A DNA stretch of 14,701 nucleotides from Deltaproteobacteria bacterium (GCA_026388445.1 JAPLJU010000164.1:1-14701), one strand, 5' to 3'; shown: positions 1 through 6,533, numbered from the stretch's first letter. Made by a program: numbers and translations. The notes: generated by a model not told the origin, from the sequence alone.

Positions 1-154
1 CGTGGCTTTCCCCCTGCACCCCCCGAAACCGGGGCAGAACAAAAATCACTTCCACATCGCGGCTGACGAGCGCTTTCGTCATTCCGAAACAAGCCGTCCC
101 CAGTCCACCGCTGATGTGGGGCGGAAACTCCCAGCCCAGCATGAGCACTCGCAT
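1..154 (-). CDS. Glycogen/starch-synthase-like glycosyltransferase, N-terminal fragment
   Basis: Only the first 51 codons are inside the window; the gene runs off the left edge. The ATG at 154 opens with MRVLMLGWEFPPHISGGLGT, followed by ACFGMTKALVSRDVEVIFVLPR. This is the nucleotide-sugar glycosyltransferase N-terminus of the glycogen synthase/GT4-GT5 type: a hydrophobic beta strand, then the glycine-rich 'P-P-H-x-S-G-G-L-G' loop that contacts the acceptor and donor phosphates, then an amphipathic helix and a second strand. A GGGGAG Shine-Dalgarno lies 9 bases before the ATG. The family makes alpha-glucan or a related polysaccharide from ADP- or UDP-glucose in the cytoplasm; the exact product cannot be told from the fragment. 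The opposite strand is also open here but shows no recognisable protein. Confidence 0.85.
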   Translation of the reverse strand, partial: MRVLMLGWEFPPHISGGLGTACFGMTKALVSRDVEVIFVLPRFRGVQGESH

Positions 155-450
155 CTCTTCAGACTCCCCTGCAACGAGAAATTCGAGGGTCCATTCATAA
201 TCCGTTTATGCGACGGGATCCCTCCCGACAGAAGATCGGATAAATGCAAAAGGATCATATCAGGAATTCAGAAGCAATGGCTGCATCGTTTGGATGTCGC
301 CCGCAGAGAAAAACAGCGCCTCAGAAACATCGGGGGATCAGAAAATAGTGCTGGGAAAAATACTGTCCGACGACTTCGTCCTGCCGAACGAATGTCCGAT
401 CCGCAGATGGTCAAGATTCATCCCGGGTCTTGATAAACCTTTCAGCTTCC
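155..450. other. Intergenic stretch between PAS gene and glycosyltransferase gene
   Basis: Minus-strand frames here carry many stops and no convincing gene. What I can see: a TCAAGA...TCTTGA inverted repeat (about 411-433) just after the PAS stop; a short GACGA/TCGTC hairpin (369-380) followed on the minus strand, after a gap, by five Ts, too weak to call a terminator; an extended -10-like TGATATGAT on the minus strand (262-254) with no proper -35; and a CGGGA/TCCCG hairpin (214-227) in the presumed leader of the glycosyltransferase. A promoter for that gene is expected here, but I cannot place it with confidence. Confidence 0.4.
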
Positions 451-1392
451 CTAAACGGGGCTCAGACCAGAATGCTCCCCCCGCTCCTGACACTGCGGAT
501 CCGCGATAATATAATTCCCGAGAACAGCCCGCTGTCCCCGGTACCACACCGAAGTCACGATTTCTCTGACGCGTTCGATTCTTCCATCCCGGGTCAGCAA
601 CCTGAACTCGTAAGGCTCCGTCCGCTCGCCTTTCAACATCATGACCGCCCTGCGACTGACCATCTCCCGGTCTTCGGGATGGACGAGGCTGATCGGATCG
701 GTATTGATGAGATCCTTTTCCGTGTATCCCGTGCATCTCTGGAACTGGGGATTCACGAGTGTCAATTTACCGCTCTGGATGATGTAAACGCCGGTCTGTG
801 AGCTCTTCGCCAGAACCTCGTAACCCTTTTCGAGCTCCTCCGACCGCCGCAGATCCCTGAAGAAGCCGCGTACACCAACGACCTCCCTGTCCTTGAAAAG
901 GGGCAGAAAGTGGGCAGACACGGGAGCGGAAAATCCATCACTCGTCAGCATTTCAAGCCCCATATCCCTGATACGCCGACCCATCATCACCGTGATGAAG
1001 GCCTGAATCGCCCTGGGAACCTCCGGGTCCGGCAGAAACGAGTTGAAAAAGTGCCCGAGTATCTCCGCCGGTTTCTGACCGGTCATGCATTCCGTTGAGG
1101 GCGAGGCGTAGGTCAGGCGTCCTTCCAGGTCGAATTCGAAAATAACCGTTTTCCCATCGGCGAGATGCCGGCCGTTTTCCCCCTGCCCCCACAGCATGAT
1201 CCGGGAAACCCACGTCCTTGCAATTATCCACCGGAGGCGGGCGTAGAAACGCCAGGCCGCGATGACGACGGCAAAAACATAGCTCAGGATATGGAGAAAA
1301 AGATCATTCTCCTTTTCGACCGTGAGCCCCCCGCCTTCATCCGCCGGGGATGGTTCACTGAAAAAGATCAGTAAAAAGGAAATCAACACCAT
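451..1392 (-). CDS. Membrane-anchored double-PAS protein without an output domain
   Basis: 313 residues. The ATG at 1392 has AGGA five bases upstream, and an in-frame stop 33 bases upstream excludes a longer form. Residues 1-17 are strongly hydrophobic (signal peptide or first membrane helix, though without the usual positive N-terminus), and residues 31-48 form a second hydrophobic segment followed by Arg-rich sequence. Two PAS folds follow: about 80-185 (FEFDLEGRLTYASPS ... GVRGFFRDLRRSEE) and 188-297 (GVYIIQSGKLTLVNPQFQRCTGY ... LVHPEDRE ... EPYEFRLLTRDG). The protein ends 16 residues after the point where a kinase or cyclase linker would normally start; no HisKA, HATPase, GGDEF, EAL or chemotaxis domain follows in any frame. 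Known role of the domains: ligand, redox or protein sensing. Inferred role: a sensor or adaptor acting through a partner, perhaps the kinase encoded upstream. A sigma-54 promoter lies about 230 bases before it. Confidence 0.8.
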   Translation of the reverse strand: MVLISFLLIFFSEPSPADEGGGLTVEKENDLFLHILSYVFAVVIAAWRFYARLRWIIARTWVSRIMLWGQGENGRHLADGKTVIFEFDLEGRLTYASPSTECMTGQKPAEILGHFFNSFLPDPEVPRAIQAFITVMMGRRIRDMGLEMLTSDGFSAPVSAHFLPLFKDREVVGVRGFFRDLRRSEELEKGYEVLAKSSQTGVYIIQSGKLTLVNPQFQRCTGYTEKDLINTDPISLVHPEDREMVSRRAVMMLKGERTEPYEFRLLTRDGRIERVREIVTSVWYRGQRAVLGNYIIADPQCQERGEHSGLSPV

Positions 1393-1620
1393 GAGGATCC
1401 TGCCCGCTTCATCATCTGATGATCAGCGCCGTGAAAATCTCGAAACGGCCCTCTCGTTTGCCTTGAAGTATGCGGCTTCTCCCTCTCCCCTTCGATTTCC
1501 CTCACATGCATGAGGGCCTTTCTTCCCTGAAACCATGCCGCGGTCGACCACGTCACTTCGTTTTTGAGCTCAAATCCTGCGAAATAACTGAAATTGTATA
1601 TCTCCAGTATAAATTCAAAG
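1393..1620. other. Leader region of the PAS gene
   Basis: If transcription starts near 1611 from the sigma-54 site, this is an untranslated leader of about 215 bases. It holds a CCCTCA-N6-TGAGGG hairpin (1499-1516) and purine-rich sequence. An open frame runs through it on the minus strand (1703 to 1383, GTG start, overlapping the PAS start), but it spans the sigma-54 promoter and shows no family signature, so I do not call it a gene. I recognise no riboswitch class. Confidence 0.35.
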
Positions 1621-1636
1621 AGCAAGGGACATGCCA
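1621..1636 (-). promoter_or_regulatory. Sigma-54 (RpoN) promoter for the PAS gene
   Basis: The minus strand reads TGGCATG-TCCC-TTGCT. The sigma-54 consensus is TGGCACG-N4-TTGCW, so only one defined position differs (C to T in the -24 element) and the spacing is exact: GG at 1635-1634 (-24) and GC at 1623-1622 (-12). Transcription would start near 1611 and run into the PAS gene at 1392. The gene immediately upstream encodes a sigma-54 activator with an intact GAFTGA loop, which makes the match much more meaningful than one found at random. Confidence 0.7.
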
Positions 1637-1801
1637 TAGGCATTTGAGAACGGAGGAGCATATAACCATTTGTTATTACAATACATTTTGTCATATCTTC
1701 CACCCTGGCGGATCATGAGGGCACACCATGATGTCACAAGCCCCTTCACAGGGCACGAAGGGCACGGTTGATTAAGAATTGTAACTATTTAAAAAATAAG
1801 G

Positions 1802-1830
1802 AAAAAAAAAGCAATGACATTTATGTCATG
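1802..1830 (-). terminator. Weak Rho-independent terminator after the response-regulator gene
   Basis: On the minus strand, 11 bases after the TAA stop, ATGACAT-AA-ATGTCAT can fold into a short stem and is followed by TGC and nine Ts (1810-1802). The hairpin-plus-T-run order is right for an intrinsic terminator, but the stem is AT-rich and the loop must open to about four bases. The same palindrome may instead, or also, be a protein-binding site (see the paired sites at 1814-1850). Confidence 0.45.
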
Positions 1831-1850
1831 AAAAAATGACTTAAAAGTCA
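1814..1850. promoter_or_regulatory. Paired TGAC-N6-GTCA palindromes, candidate activator sites
   Basis: Two palindromes share one pattern: TGACATTTATGTCA (1815-1828) and TGACTTAAAAGTCA (1837-1850). Their centres (1821.5 and 1843.5) are 22 bp apart, two helical turns, so they face the same side of the DNA. They lie about 190-215 bp upstream of the sigma-54 promoter at 1621-1636. Tandem dyads on one helical face upstream of a -24/-12 promoter are the usual arrangement for NtrC-family activators. The second site overlaps the stop codon of the activator gene. A degenerate third copy (ACAC-N6-GTCA) may lie at 1723-1736. That the neighbouring regulator binds here is inference. Confidence 0.5.
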
Positions 1851-3208
1851 CCGATAAGGTTTTTCCAGCGGGCACTCTTTTTCATCTCCGCGAGTTTTCT
1901 CTGGAGCTGTCTCACGGTGATCCCCAAGACCTGCGCCGTCTGCTTCCGGTCGCCCCTGAAATGATTGAAAACGAAAACCACCTGCATCTCGTAATTTTCT
2001 TTCAAACTCACGAGACTCCGCGCGACGAGGGAAGGCGGGGGCACCTCCTCGCCGAGTTGCCGGGGCGCGATGGTGGTGGAGTCAGCCAGGAGAACGGCGT
2101 TCTCAACGATCTGCGAAAGCTGTCGGATGTTTCCGGGATAGTCCTTCCGAAGGAGAATATCCATCGCCTCGGGACTGAACCCCCGGACGTCCTTGCCATA
2201 ACGGGCGGCGGACTGCTTTAGAAAATGAGCAGCAAGAAGCGAGATGTCTCCTTCCCTCTCGCGAAGGGGAGGCAGGTGGATGACCGCAGATCTCACTCTG
2301 TAGATCAGGTCAAGCCTGAACCTTCCCTCCTGACAGGCCTTGTCCAGATCCATGTTGGTTGCTGACACGATCCGAACGTCAACGCGTATGGGTTTGGTCT
2401 CACCAATGCGGCTGAAGGTTTTCTCCTCGAGGACACGGAGCAGCTTGGCCTGAAGCTGGTGGGGAAACTCTCCGATCTCATCAAGAAAGAGCGTCCCGCC
2501 ATTTGCCTGCTCGAAGTAACCCTGATAGTCCCGTGTGGCACCCGTGAAGGCCCCCTTGATGTGCCCGAAAAACTGGCTTTCGAAGAGCGTCTCGGGGATG
2601 GACGAGATGTTGACCGGCACAAATGGACCTCCCGGCGAAGGGCCCGCCCGGTGGAGGCCGCGGGCCAGAAGCTCCTTGCCGGTCCCTGACGCTCCCGTGA
2701 CCAGGATGGGGTTGCCGCTCCGGGCCATCACCTGGGCATAGGAAAGCAAGGCTTTCATCCGCGGGCACTGGGTGATGATCTCCCCGAAGGCCCCGGGTAT
2801 TTCCCCGTCCTTCTCATATCGGGAAAGATTCAGGCCCGCGATGAGTCCCCGTCTCTCGTAGGCCCGCTCGATGGATAGGACCAGGTGCTCATTGTCCACC
2901 GGCTTGATCAGGTAGTCATAGGCACCCATCCGGATGGCTTTCACCACCTGGGAGACAGCGTCCACGGCCGTGACGATGATGAACTCCGTATGAGGCTTGA
3001 AGGGCTTTGTTTCCTCCAGAACCTTCAGCCCATCCACGCCCGGCATCAAAAGATCAAGCAGAACGATGTCGTAATCTTTCTCCTTGATCCTTCGAATCGC
3101 CTCCTGCCCGTTCGCGCAGGTATCGACATCTTTCATGCCGTGCCAGCGAAGGAGACGCTTCATCGAGGTCAAATAGACCTCTTCATCATCCACGACAAGG
3201 ATGTTCAT
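1841..3208 (-). CDS. NtrC-family sigma-54-dependent response regulator
   Basis: 455 residues, normal for the family. Receiver domain 1-120: acidic pair D7/D8, phosphoacceptor D52 (VLLDLLMP), T80 and K102 (DYLIKP). AAA+ domain about 140-380: Walker A GASGTGKE at 172-179, the sigma-54-contacting GAFTGA loop at 219-224, Walker B TLFLDE around 239-244, and the arginine-rich 'YRVRSAVIHLPPLRER' segment. A Fis-type helix-turn-helix closes the protein (about 410-445: GDRKQTAQVLGITVRQLQRKL). All catalytic motifs are intact, so it should hydrolyse ATP to open sigma-54 promoter complexes once phosphorylated. Its ATG overlaps the kinase stop as ATGA, implying translational coupling with that cognate kinase. 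Likely targets are the paired palindromes behind it and the sigma-54 promoter of the PAS gene; the physiological signal is unknown. Confidence 0.95.
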   Translation of the reverse strand: MNILVVDDEEVYLTSMKRLLRWHGMKDVDTCANGQEAIRRIKEKDYDIVLLDLLMPGVDGLKVLEETKPFKPHTEFIIVTAVDAVSQVVKAIRMGAYDYLIKPVDNEHLVLSIERAYERRGLIAGLNLSRYEKDGEIPGAFGEIITQCPRMKALLSYAQVMARSGNPILVTGASGTGKELLARGLHRAGPSPGGPFVPVNISSIPETLFESQFFGHIKGAFTGATRDYQGYFEQANGGTLFLDEIGEFPHQLQAKLLRVLEEKTFSRIGETKPIRVDVRIVSATNMDLDKACQEGRFRLDLIYRVRSAVIHLPPLREREGDISLLAAHFLKQSAARYGKDVRGFSPEAMDILLRKDYPGNIRQLSQIVENAVLLADSTTIAPRQLGEEVPPPSLVARSLVSLKENYEMQVVFVFNHFRGDRKQTAQVLGITVRQLQRKLAEMKKSARWKNLIGDF

Positions 3209-6099
3209 AATCTCTGCCTGCCCGTCTGATCAATGATTTCCAAAAACGCCTGGATCTCGAAAGGTTTCGCCAGAAAATAATCCGCCGGACCGCCCGCCTC
3301 TCCGCCGCAGCCGATCAGTGTCAGCAGCGGAAATCTCTCTTTGATTTCACCCGCGATATCGGCGAAAGCAGCCCTGTCATAGAGAACGATATCCACTTCG
3401 GGATGCTCATCGATGTAAGCAATCATTTCCGGCGAAGCAGGCCTCAACCCGAAGAAAGGGGCCTCCACGCCGGTGAGGTTCGCGCGCAGATCTTCCAGGA
3501 GCTCTATATCATCATTCAGGCAGAGGATGGAAGGGTAAAGGACAGGTTGTGCCTCCCGGCTCGATGGCAGAAATACCGTGAACCGGCTCCCCACACCGGG
3601 GCGGGAGAGAACACCGATGACACCACCGTGTTCACGGACGAGACCGTACGAAACGGACAGTCCCAGCCCCGTGCCTCCCTCATCCCTCCTGGTCGTGAAA
3701 AAGGGGTCAAAAAGACGACCCACAACCTGCGGCTCTATACCCGAGCCGTTGTCTTCTATGGCAATCGCGACGCATTTCAGCCTGTCTAAATAGCGGGTGG
3801 TGATGGCGATCATGCCCGGCGTTCCCTGTTTCACGGCCTGATAGGCGTTGATCAGAAGGTTGGCGAAGACCTGCTCCAGCTTCTGAAAATGTCCGCGGAT
3901 GACCGGGAGGTCGTCATCAAACCTGAGATCCATCCTCGAAACGGTCCGGCGAATTTGTCCGCCCACGATCATGAGTGTCCTCCGGATCACGTCGTTCACC
4001 CGCACAGATCTCATCTCGATCCCATCATCCGCCCTGGAAAAATCCTTCAGGTTCAAAATAACCTTGTTGATGCGGTCCGAACCGATCCGGAAGGCCTCGA
4101 TAATCTCTGTCATGTCCTGACGGATCTCCTCAAAACGCACGCCCTGCGCCTCCCAGCCGGGGTGGGTGGACGCGTACTCGGCGAGGACGGGCTCGCAGAG
4201 TGTCCAGATCTTTTCCAGAAGGGGGACATTGTAGGAAATGAAGCTGTTGGGGTTGTTGATCTCGTGAACCACACCCGCCACGACCTCACCGAGGGCTGCC
4301 ATCTTGCTGCCCTGTATCACCTGCTGCAACCGGACCTCCGCCTCCTGCCTCAGCCTCTTTTCTTCCGTGATGTCCTGCCACACGCCGGCAATATAGTCAT
4401 TCACGTCACCAGCACTCTCGATGCAATGCCAGGTGTCGGCAAACCAGCGATAGGTGCCGTCGGCAATGCGGAACCGGTACTCGTACCTGCCCCTGCCCTT
4501 CTGCCGATCGCTATCGAGATTTTCCAGGAACTGCTTACGGTCATCGGGATGCAGGTGATCGAGATAAAATGAAGGGTCCTCCGTAAATGGCTCGGGGGGA
4601 TACCCGGTGATATTTTTTATGGTCCCACCCACGTAGGTGATCTTCACGCCCCCGCAGCTCTCGCAGGAGTAAGGTATGATGGGGAGCGACTCGAGGAGCA
4701 TGGAGAGCTGCTCCGTCATCTGCCGGAGCGCCTCCTCCGCTTTTCTCCGCTCCTTGATCTCCTGTTCCAGCTGAAGGTTCTTCAGCAAAAGTTCATTCGT
4801 CCGCTCCTCCACGCGCTTCTCCAATTCGGCCTGTGCCCTCTGGAGATACGCTTCAGCCTGCTTGCGGGCCGTGATATCGATGGCGGTGAATACCACGCCG
4901 GCCGATTCGTCTTCCGGGTCCACCAGGGCTGAACTCAGGTAAACATCGATGATCTTTCCATCCCTCCGCTGCCAGTGCGTCTCGATGGCACCCACCCCCC
5001 GCCTCCGGATTTCGGCGTACTTCACAAAACCCACACGCTCAAATTCCGCATCATCGGGATAGAGGACCCTCGCGCTCCTGCCCGTGAGTTCTTCCGCCGG
5101 GTAGCCCGTTATCTGTCGCAGGTCTTCATTCGTCCAGTCGATCATACGGTTGTGCACGAGCCCGATACCGATGGGCGCCGCGCGGAAGAGACTCTGAAGC
5201 CTTCGTTCGCTCTGCAGCAATGCCTCGCTTGCCTTCTTGCGCTCCGTGATATCGACAAAAGCCGCCAGCGTGGCCTGTTCCCCGCCGGACTCGATGAGCA
5301 TGGCGAAAATGAGCGCCTCGATGATCGACCCGTCCCTTTTGAGCAGGCGGGCTTCGTACTGCGCGGGCACCGAATCGCCGGCGATGCGGCGCCGGGTGAT
5401 ATCGGCAATCCAGGGCCGGTCTTCCTCGGGGATAAACTCGAGGATCGAACGCCCGATCGCCTCGTCGGGGTCTTCGTAGCCCATGAGTCGTGCCGCTTCG
5501 CGGCCGACGTACTGGAGAATCCCCGCCCGTTGAATGATGATGCCGACAGGGACATGGTCTGCCAGGGCCCTGAATTTCTCCTCGCTTTCCAGCAGCGCCT
5601 CTTCCGTTCGTTTCCGCATCGTGATGTCGTGAACTATGGAATAGAGGAGCCCGCGCCCCCTGACCGTCACGGGACCGCTGTATACCTCCACATCACGGAT
5701 CTCCCCGAAGGCCAGGCGGTGACGGAATAAAAAGTAGTCTCGCCGTTCGGTCTTCGCAAGGCCCATCTCTTTGAAAACCTGCTTTTCGGTGAGGGTGTTG
5801 ATGTCGGTAATCTTCTTCTTGAGGATCTCCGCCTTCTTATACCCGTAATAGGAACAGGCCGCGGGGTTGGCATCGACGATTTTCCCGTCCCTCGGATCGA
5901 TGAGAAGCATGATGGCATGGTTGTTTTCGAAGAGACTTGCGTAGAGCCCCTCACCGTTCAGACTGAGGGTCCCCGTCTCAGGAACCCGGACCCTCTTTTT
6001 TTTCACGGGGAGATCCTTCGGTTTCCGGACAACCTTTTTCTTCTGCACCGCCTTGCGGGCGGACGTCTTTTTTCCCGGCTTCTTTTCCCGAACCTTCAA
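3205..6099 (-). CDS. Soluble four-PAS hybrid histidine kinase with receiver-like tail
   Basis: 964 residues from the preferred TTG at 6099 (GGGAAGG about 8 bases upstream). The frame stays open to a TTG at 6207, but that start lacks a ribosome site and would sit only about 6 bases from the predicted transcription start. Order: Lys/Arg-rich tail (about 3-40); PAS1 52-169; PAS2 176-294; PAS3 301-422; coiled coil 422-469 (RAQAELEKRVEERTNELLLK); PAS4 469-594, with a CESC pair at C479/C482; HisKA with H612 in HEINNP; HATPase with N box (NLLINAYQAV), D783 in DNGSG, FDPFFTT and GGTGLGLS; and a receiver-like tail of about 100 residues. The tail keeps the acidic pair (D863/D864), an Asp at the phosphorylation position (D908) and K945, but lacks the conserved Thr/Ser and much of helix 4. 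No membrane segment is visible, so it should sense a cytoplasmic cue. It overlaps the regulator gene by ATGA and presumably phosphorylates that protein. Confidence 0.92.
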   Translation of the reverse strand: MKVREKKPGKKTSARKAVQKKKVVRKPKDLPVKKKRVRVPETGTLSLNGEGLYASLFENNHAIMLLIDPRDGKIVDANPAACSYYGYKKAEILKKKITDINTLTEKQVFKEMGLAKTERRDYFLFRHRLAFGEIRDVEVYSGPVTVRGRGLLYSIVHDITMRKRTEEALLESEEKFRALADHVPVGIIIQRAGILQYVGREAARLMGYEDPDEAIGRSILEFIPEEDRPWIADITRRRIAGDSVPAQYEARLLKRDGSIIEALIFAMLIESGGEQATLAAFVDITERKKASEALLQSERRLQSLFRAAPIGIGLVHNRMIDWTNEDLRQITGYPAEELTGRSARVLYPDDAEFERVGFVKYAEIRRRGVGAIETHWQRRDGKIIDVYLSSALVDPEDESAGVVFTAIDITARKQAEAYLQRAQAELEKRVEERTNELLLKNLQLEQEIKERRKAEEALRQMTEQLSMLLESLPIIPYSCESCGGVKITYVGGTIKNITGYPPEPFTEDPSFYLDHLHPDDRKQFLENLDSDRQKGRGRYEYRFRIADGTYRWFADTWHCIESAGDVNDYIAGVWQDITEEKRLRQEAEVRLQQVIQGSKMAALGEVVAGVVHEINNPNSFISYNVPLLEKIWTLCEPVLAEYASTHPGWEAQGVRFEEIRQDMTEIIEAFRIGSDRINKVILNLKDFSRADDGIEMRSVRVNDVIRRTLMIVGGQIRRTVSRMDLRFDDDLPVIRGHFQKLEQVFANLLINAYQAVKQGTPGMIAITTRYLDRLKCVAIAIEDNGSGIEPQVVGRLFDPFFTTRRDEGGTGLGLSVSYGLVREHGGVIGVLSRPGVGSRFTVFLPSSREAQPVLYPSILCLNDDIELLEDLRANLTGVEAPFFGLRPASPEMIAYIDEHPEVDIVLYDRAAFADIAGEIKERFPLLTLIGCGGEAGGPADYFLAKPFEIQAFLEIIDQTGRQRL

Positions 6100-6219
6100 G
6101 TCTGAAACCCTTCCCGGTATTCCGCCCAGAACGAACGATCGACCTATGCCTGAACGCTCGAGACACAGGCAAACGACCCGGGCACCCCACGGATTTTCCT
6201 GATCCAATCGGAGAAATTA

Positions 6220-6249
6220 CCTATAAAAGGCGGCAGGAATCGTTGTCAA
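6220..6249 (-). promoter_or_regulatory. Sigma-70-type promoter of the kinase-regulator operon
   Basis: Minus strand: a perfect TTGACA -35 box (6249-6244), an 18-base spacer, and TATAGG as -10 (6225-6220, four of six matches). Transcription would start near 6213. This leaves a leader of about 110 bases before the TTG at 6099 and argues against the TTG at 6207 as the kinase start. Confidence 0.55.
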
Positions 6250-6260
6250 GGGATTTGTCT

Positions 6261-6280
6261 TGTTCCAAGGAGGTGGAACA
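6261..6280. promoter_or_regulatory. Perfect palindrome TGTTCCA-N6-TGGAACA, candidate operator
   Basis: A perfect 7+7 inverted repeat with a 6-base centre (AGGAGG) lies 12 bases upstream of the -35 box of the kinase promoter, centred near -58. That is a usual place for an activator site. On the plus strand the centre reads as a Shine-Dalgarno followed by an ATG at 6281, but the resulting frame is only ten codons (6281-6313). Confidence 0.4.
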
Positions 6281-6306
6281 ATGGCGAGTGGCGAGCAAAA
6301 AAGACA

Positions 6307-6334
6307 GTGGTGAGTGATGAGTGGTGAGTTGTGA
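6307..6334 (+). repeat. Degenerate heptamer array, four units of GTGRTGA type
   Basis: Four consecutive 7-base units: GTGGTGA, GTGATGA, GTGGTGA, GTTGTGA. Similar GGCGAGT units begin a little earlier (6283-6293). The array is related, on the opposite strand, to the AACTCAT array at 6444-6475. Confidence 0.7.
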
Positions 6335-6337
6335 GAT

Positions 6338-6386
6338 CGGGCCGGCGGCCCGAGGCCATTAGCCTTTGGCCTGGCACGTTGTGCCA
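6338..6386. repeat. Three abutting hairpins
   Basis: Directly adjoining palindromes: CGGGCCG-G-CGGCCCG (6338-6352), AGGCCA-N8-TGGCCT (6353-6372) and TGGCAC-GTT-GTGCCA (6372-6386). Together they cover 49 bases with no unpaired gap. No T-run follows on either strand, so they are not an ordinary terminator. Confidence 0.7.
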
Positions 6387-6407
6387 TAGATCTACACAGA
6401 TTGAATG

Positions 6408-6443
6408 GACTGGATAGACTTGATAGACCGGACAGACCAGATC
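6408..6443 (+). repeat. Degenerate 9-base tandem repeat
   Basis: Four units beginning with GAC: GACTGGATA, GACTTGATA, GACCGGACA, GACCAGATC. It joins directly onto the AACTCAT heptamer array. Confidence 0.6.
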
Positions 6444-6475
6444 AACTCATAACTCAAAACTCATAATTCAAAATT
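6444..6475 (+). repeat. AACTCAT-type heptamer array
   Basis: AACTCAT, AACTCAA, AACTCAT, AATTCAA, then a partial AATT. It reads as ATGAGTT/TTGAGTT on the other strand, the same family as the array at 6307-6334 in inverted orientation. Confidence 0.7.
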
Positions 6476-6476
6476 G

Positions 6477-6499
6477 GGGCAGTCCTTTGGCCATTGCCC
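6477..6499 (-). terminator. Possible weak terminator after the Na/Pi cotransporter gene
   Basis: On the minus strand GGGCA-N13-TGCCC forms a 5-bp stem, and its loop contains a TGGCCA palindrome. CCAATTTTG follows. The short stem and short T-run make this only a possibility. It lies 35 bases past the stop of the transporter gene. Confidence 0.3.
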
Positions 6500-6500
6500 T

Positions 6501-6521
6501 GAACCCGGTACCCGATACCCG
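6501..6521 (+). repeat. Third heptamer array, NNACCCG type
   Basis: Three units, GAACCCG, GTACCCG and ATACCCG, just beyond the stop of the cotransporter gene. It has a different motif from the other two arrays but the same 7-base period. Confidence 0.5.
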
Positions 6522-6533
6522 TGGTTTAATGGG

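Larger units (their letters stand above)
6317..6464. repeat. 148-bp element bounded by imperfect 19-bp inverted repeats
   Basis: ATGAGTGGTGAGTTGTGAG (6317-6335) matches the reverse complement of 6446-6464 at 16 of 19 positions. The arms enclose 110 bp that hold three abutting hairpins and a 9-base array, with no coding capacity. It could be a MITE-like or REP-like non-coding element, or just two inverted copies of the same heptamer family. No target-site duplication can be identified because the flanks are themselves repetitive. Confidence 0.45.

Noticed and set aside
2..433. Plus-strand open frame of 143 codons at the left edge
   Set aside because: Its first part is antisense to an unmistakable glycosyltransferase N-terminus, and its protein is rich in Arg/His/Pro with no family signature.
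451..520. Possible frameshift truncating an output domain of the PAS protein
   Set aside because: I read the other minus-strand frames past the stop and found no kinase, GGDEF or other domain remnant, only scattered stops before the next gene.
1383..1703. Minus-strand 106-codon frame overlapping the start of the PAS gene
   Set aside because: It begins with GTG, contains the sigma-54 promoter within it, and shows no recognisable domain. The stretch reads better as regulatory DNA plus leader.
4975..5730. Plus-strand frame of 251 codons inside the kinase gene
   Set aside because: It is antisense to well-formed PAS domains; an open opposite frame is expected in GC-rich coding DNA.
6281..6313. 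Ten-codon frame with a perfect Shine-Dalgarno on the plus strand
   Set aside because: No plus-strand gene follows that it could lead, and its ribosome site is the centre of a palindrome better explained as an operator.
6372..6386. TGGCACG within a hairpin as a possible sigma-54 -24 element
   Set aside because: The -12 TTGC is absent at the required spacing on either strand; the word is just one arm of a perfect stem-loop.
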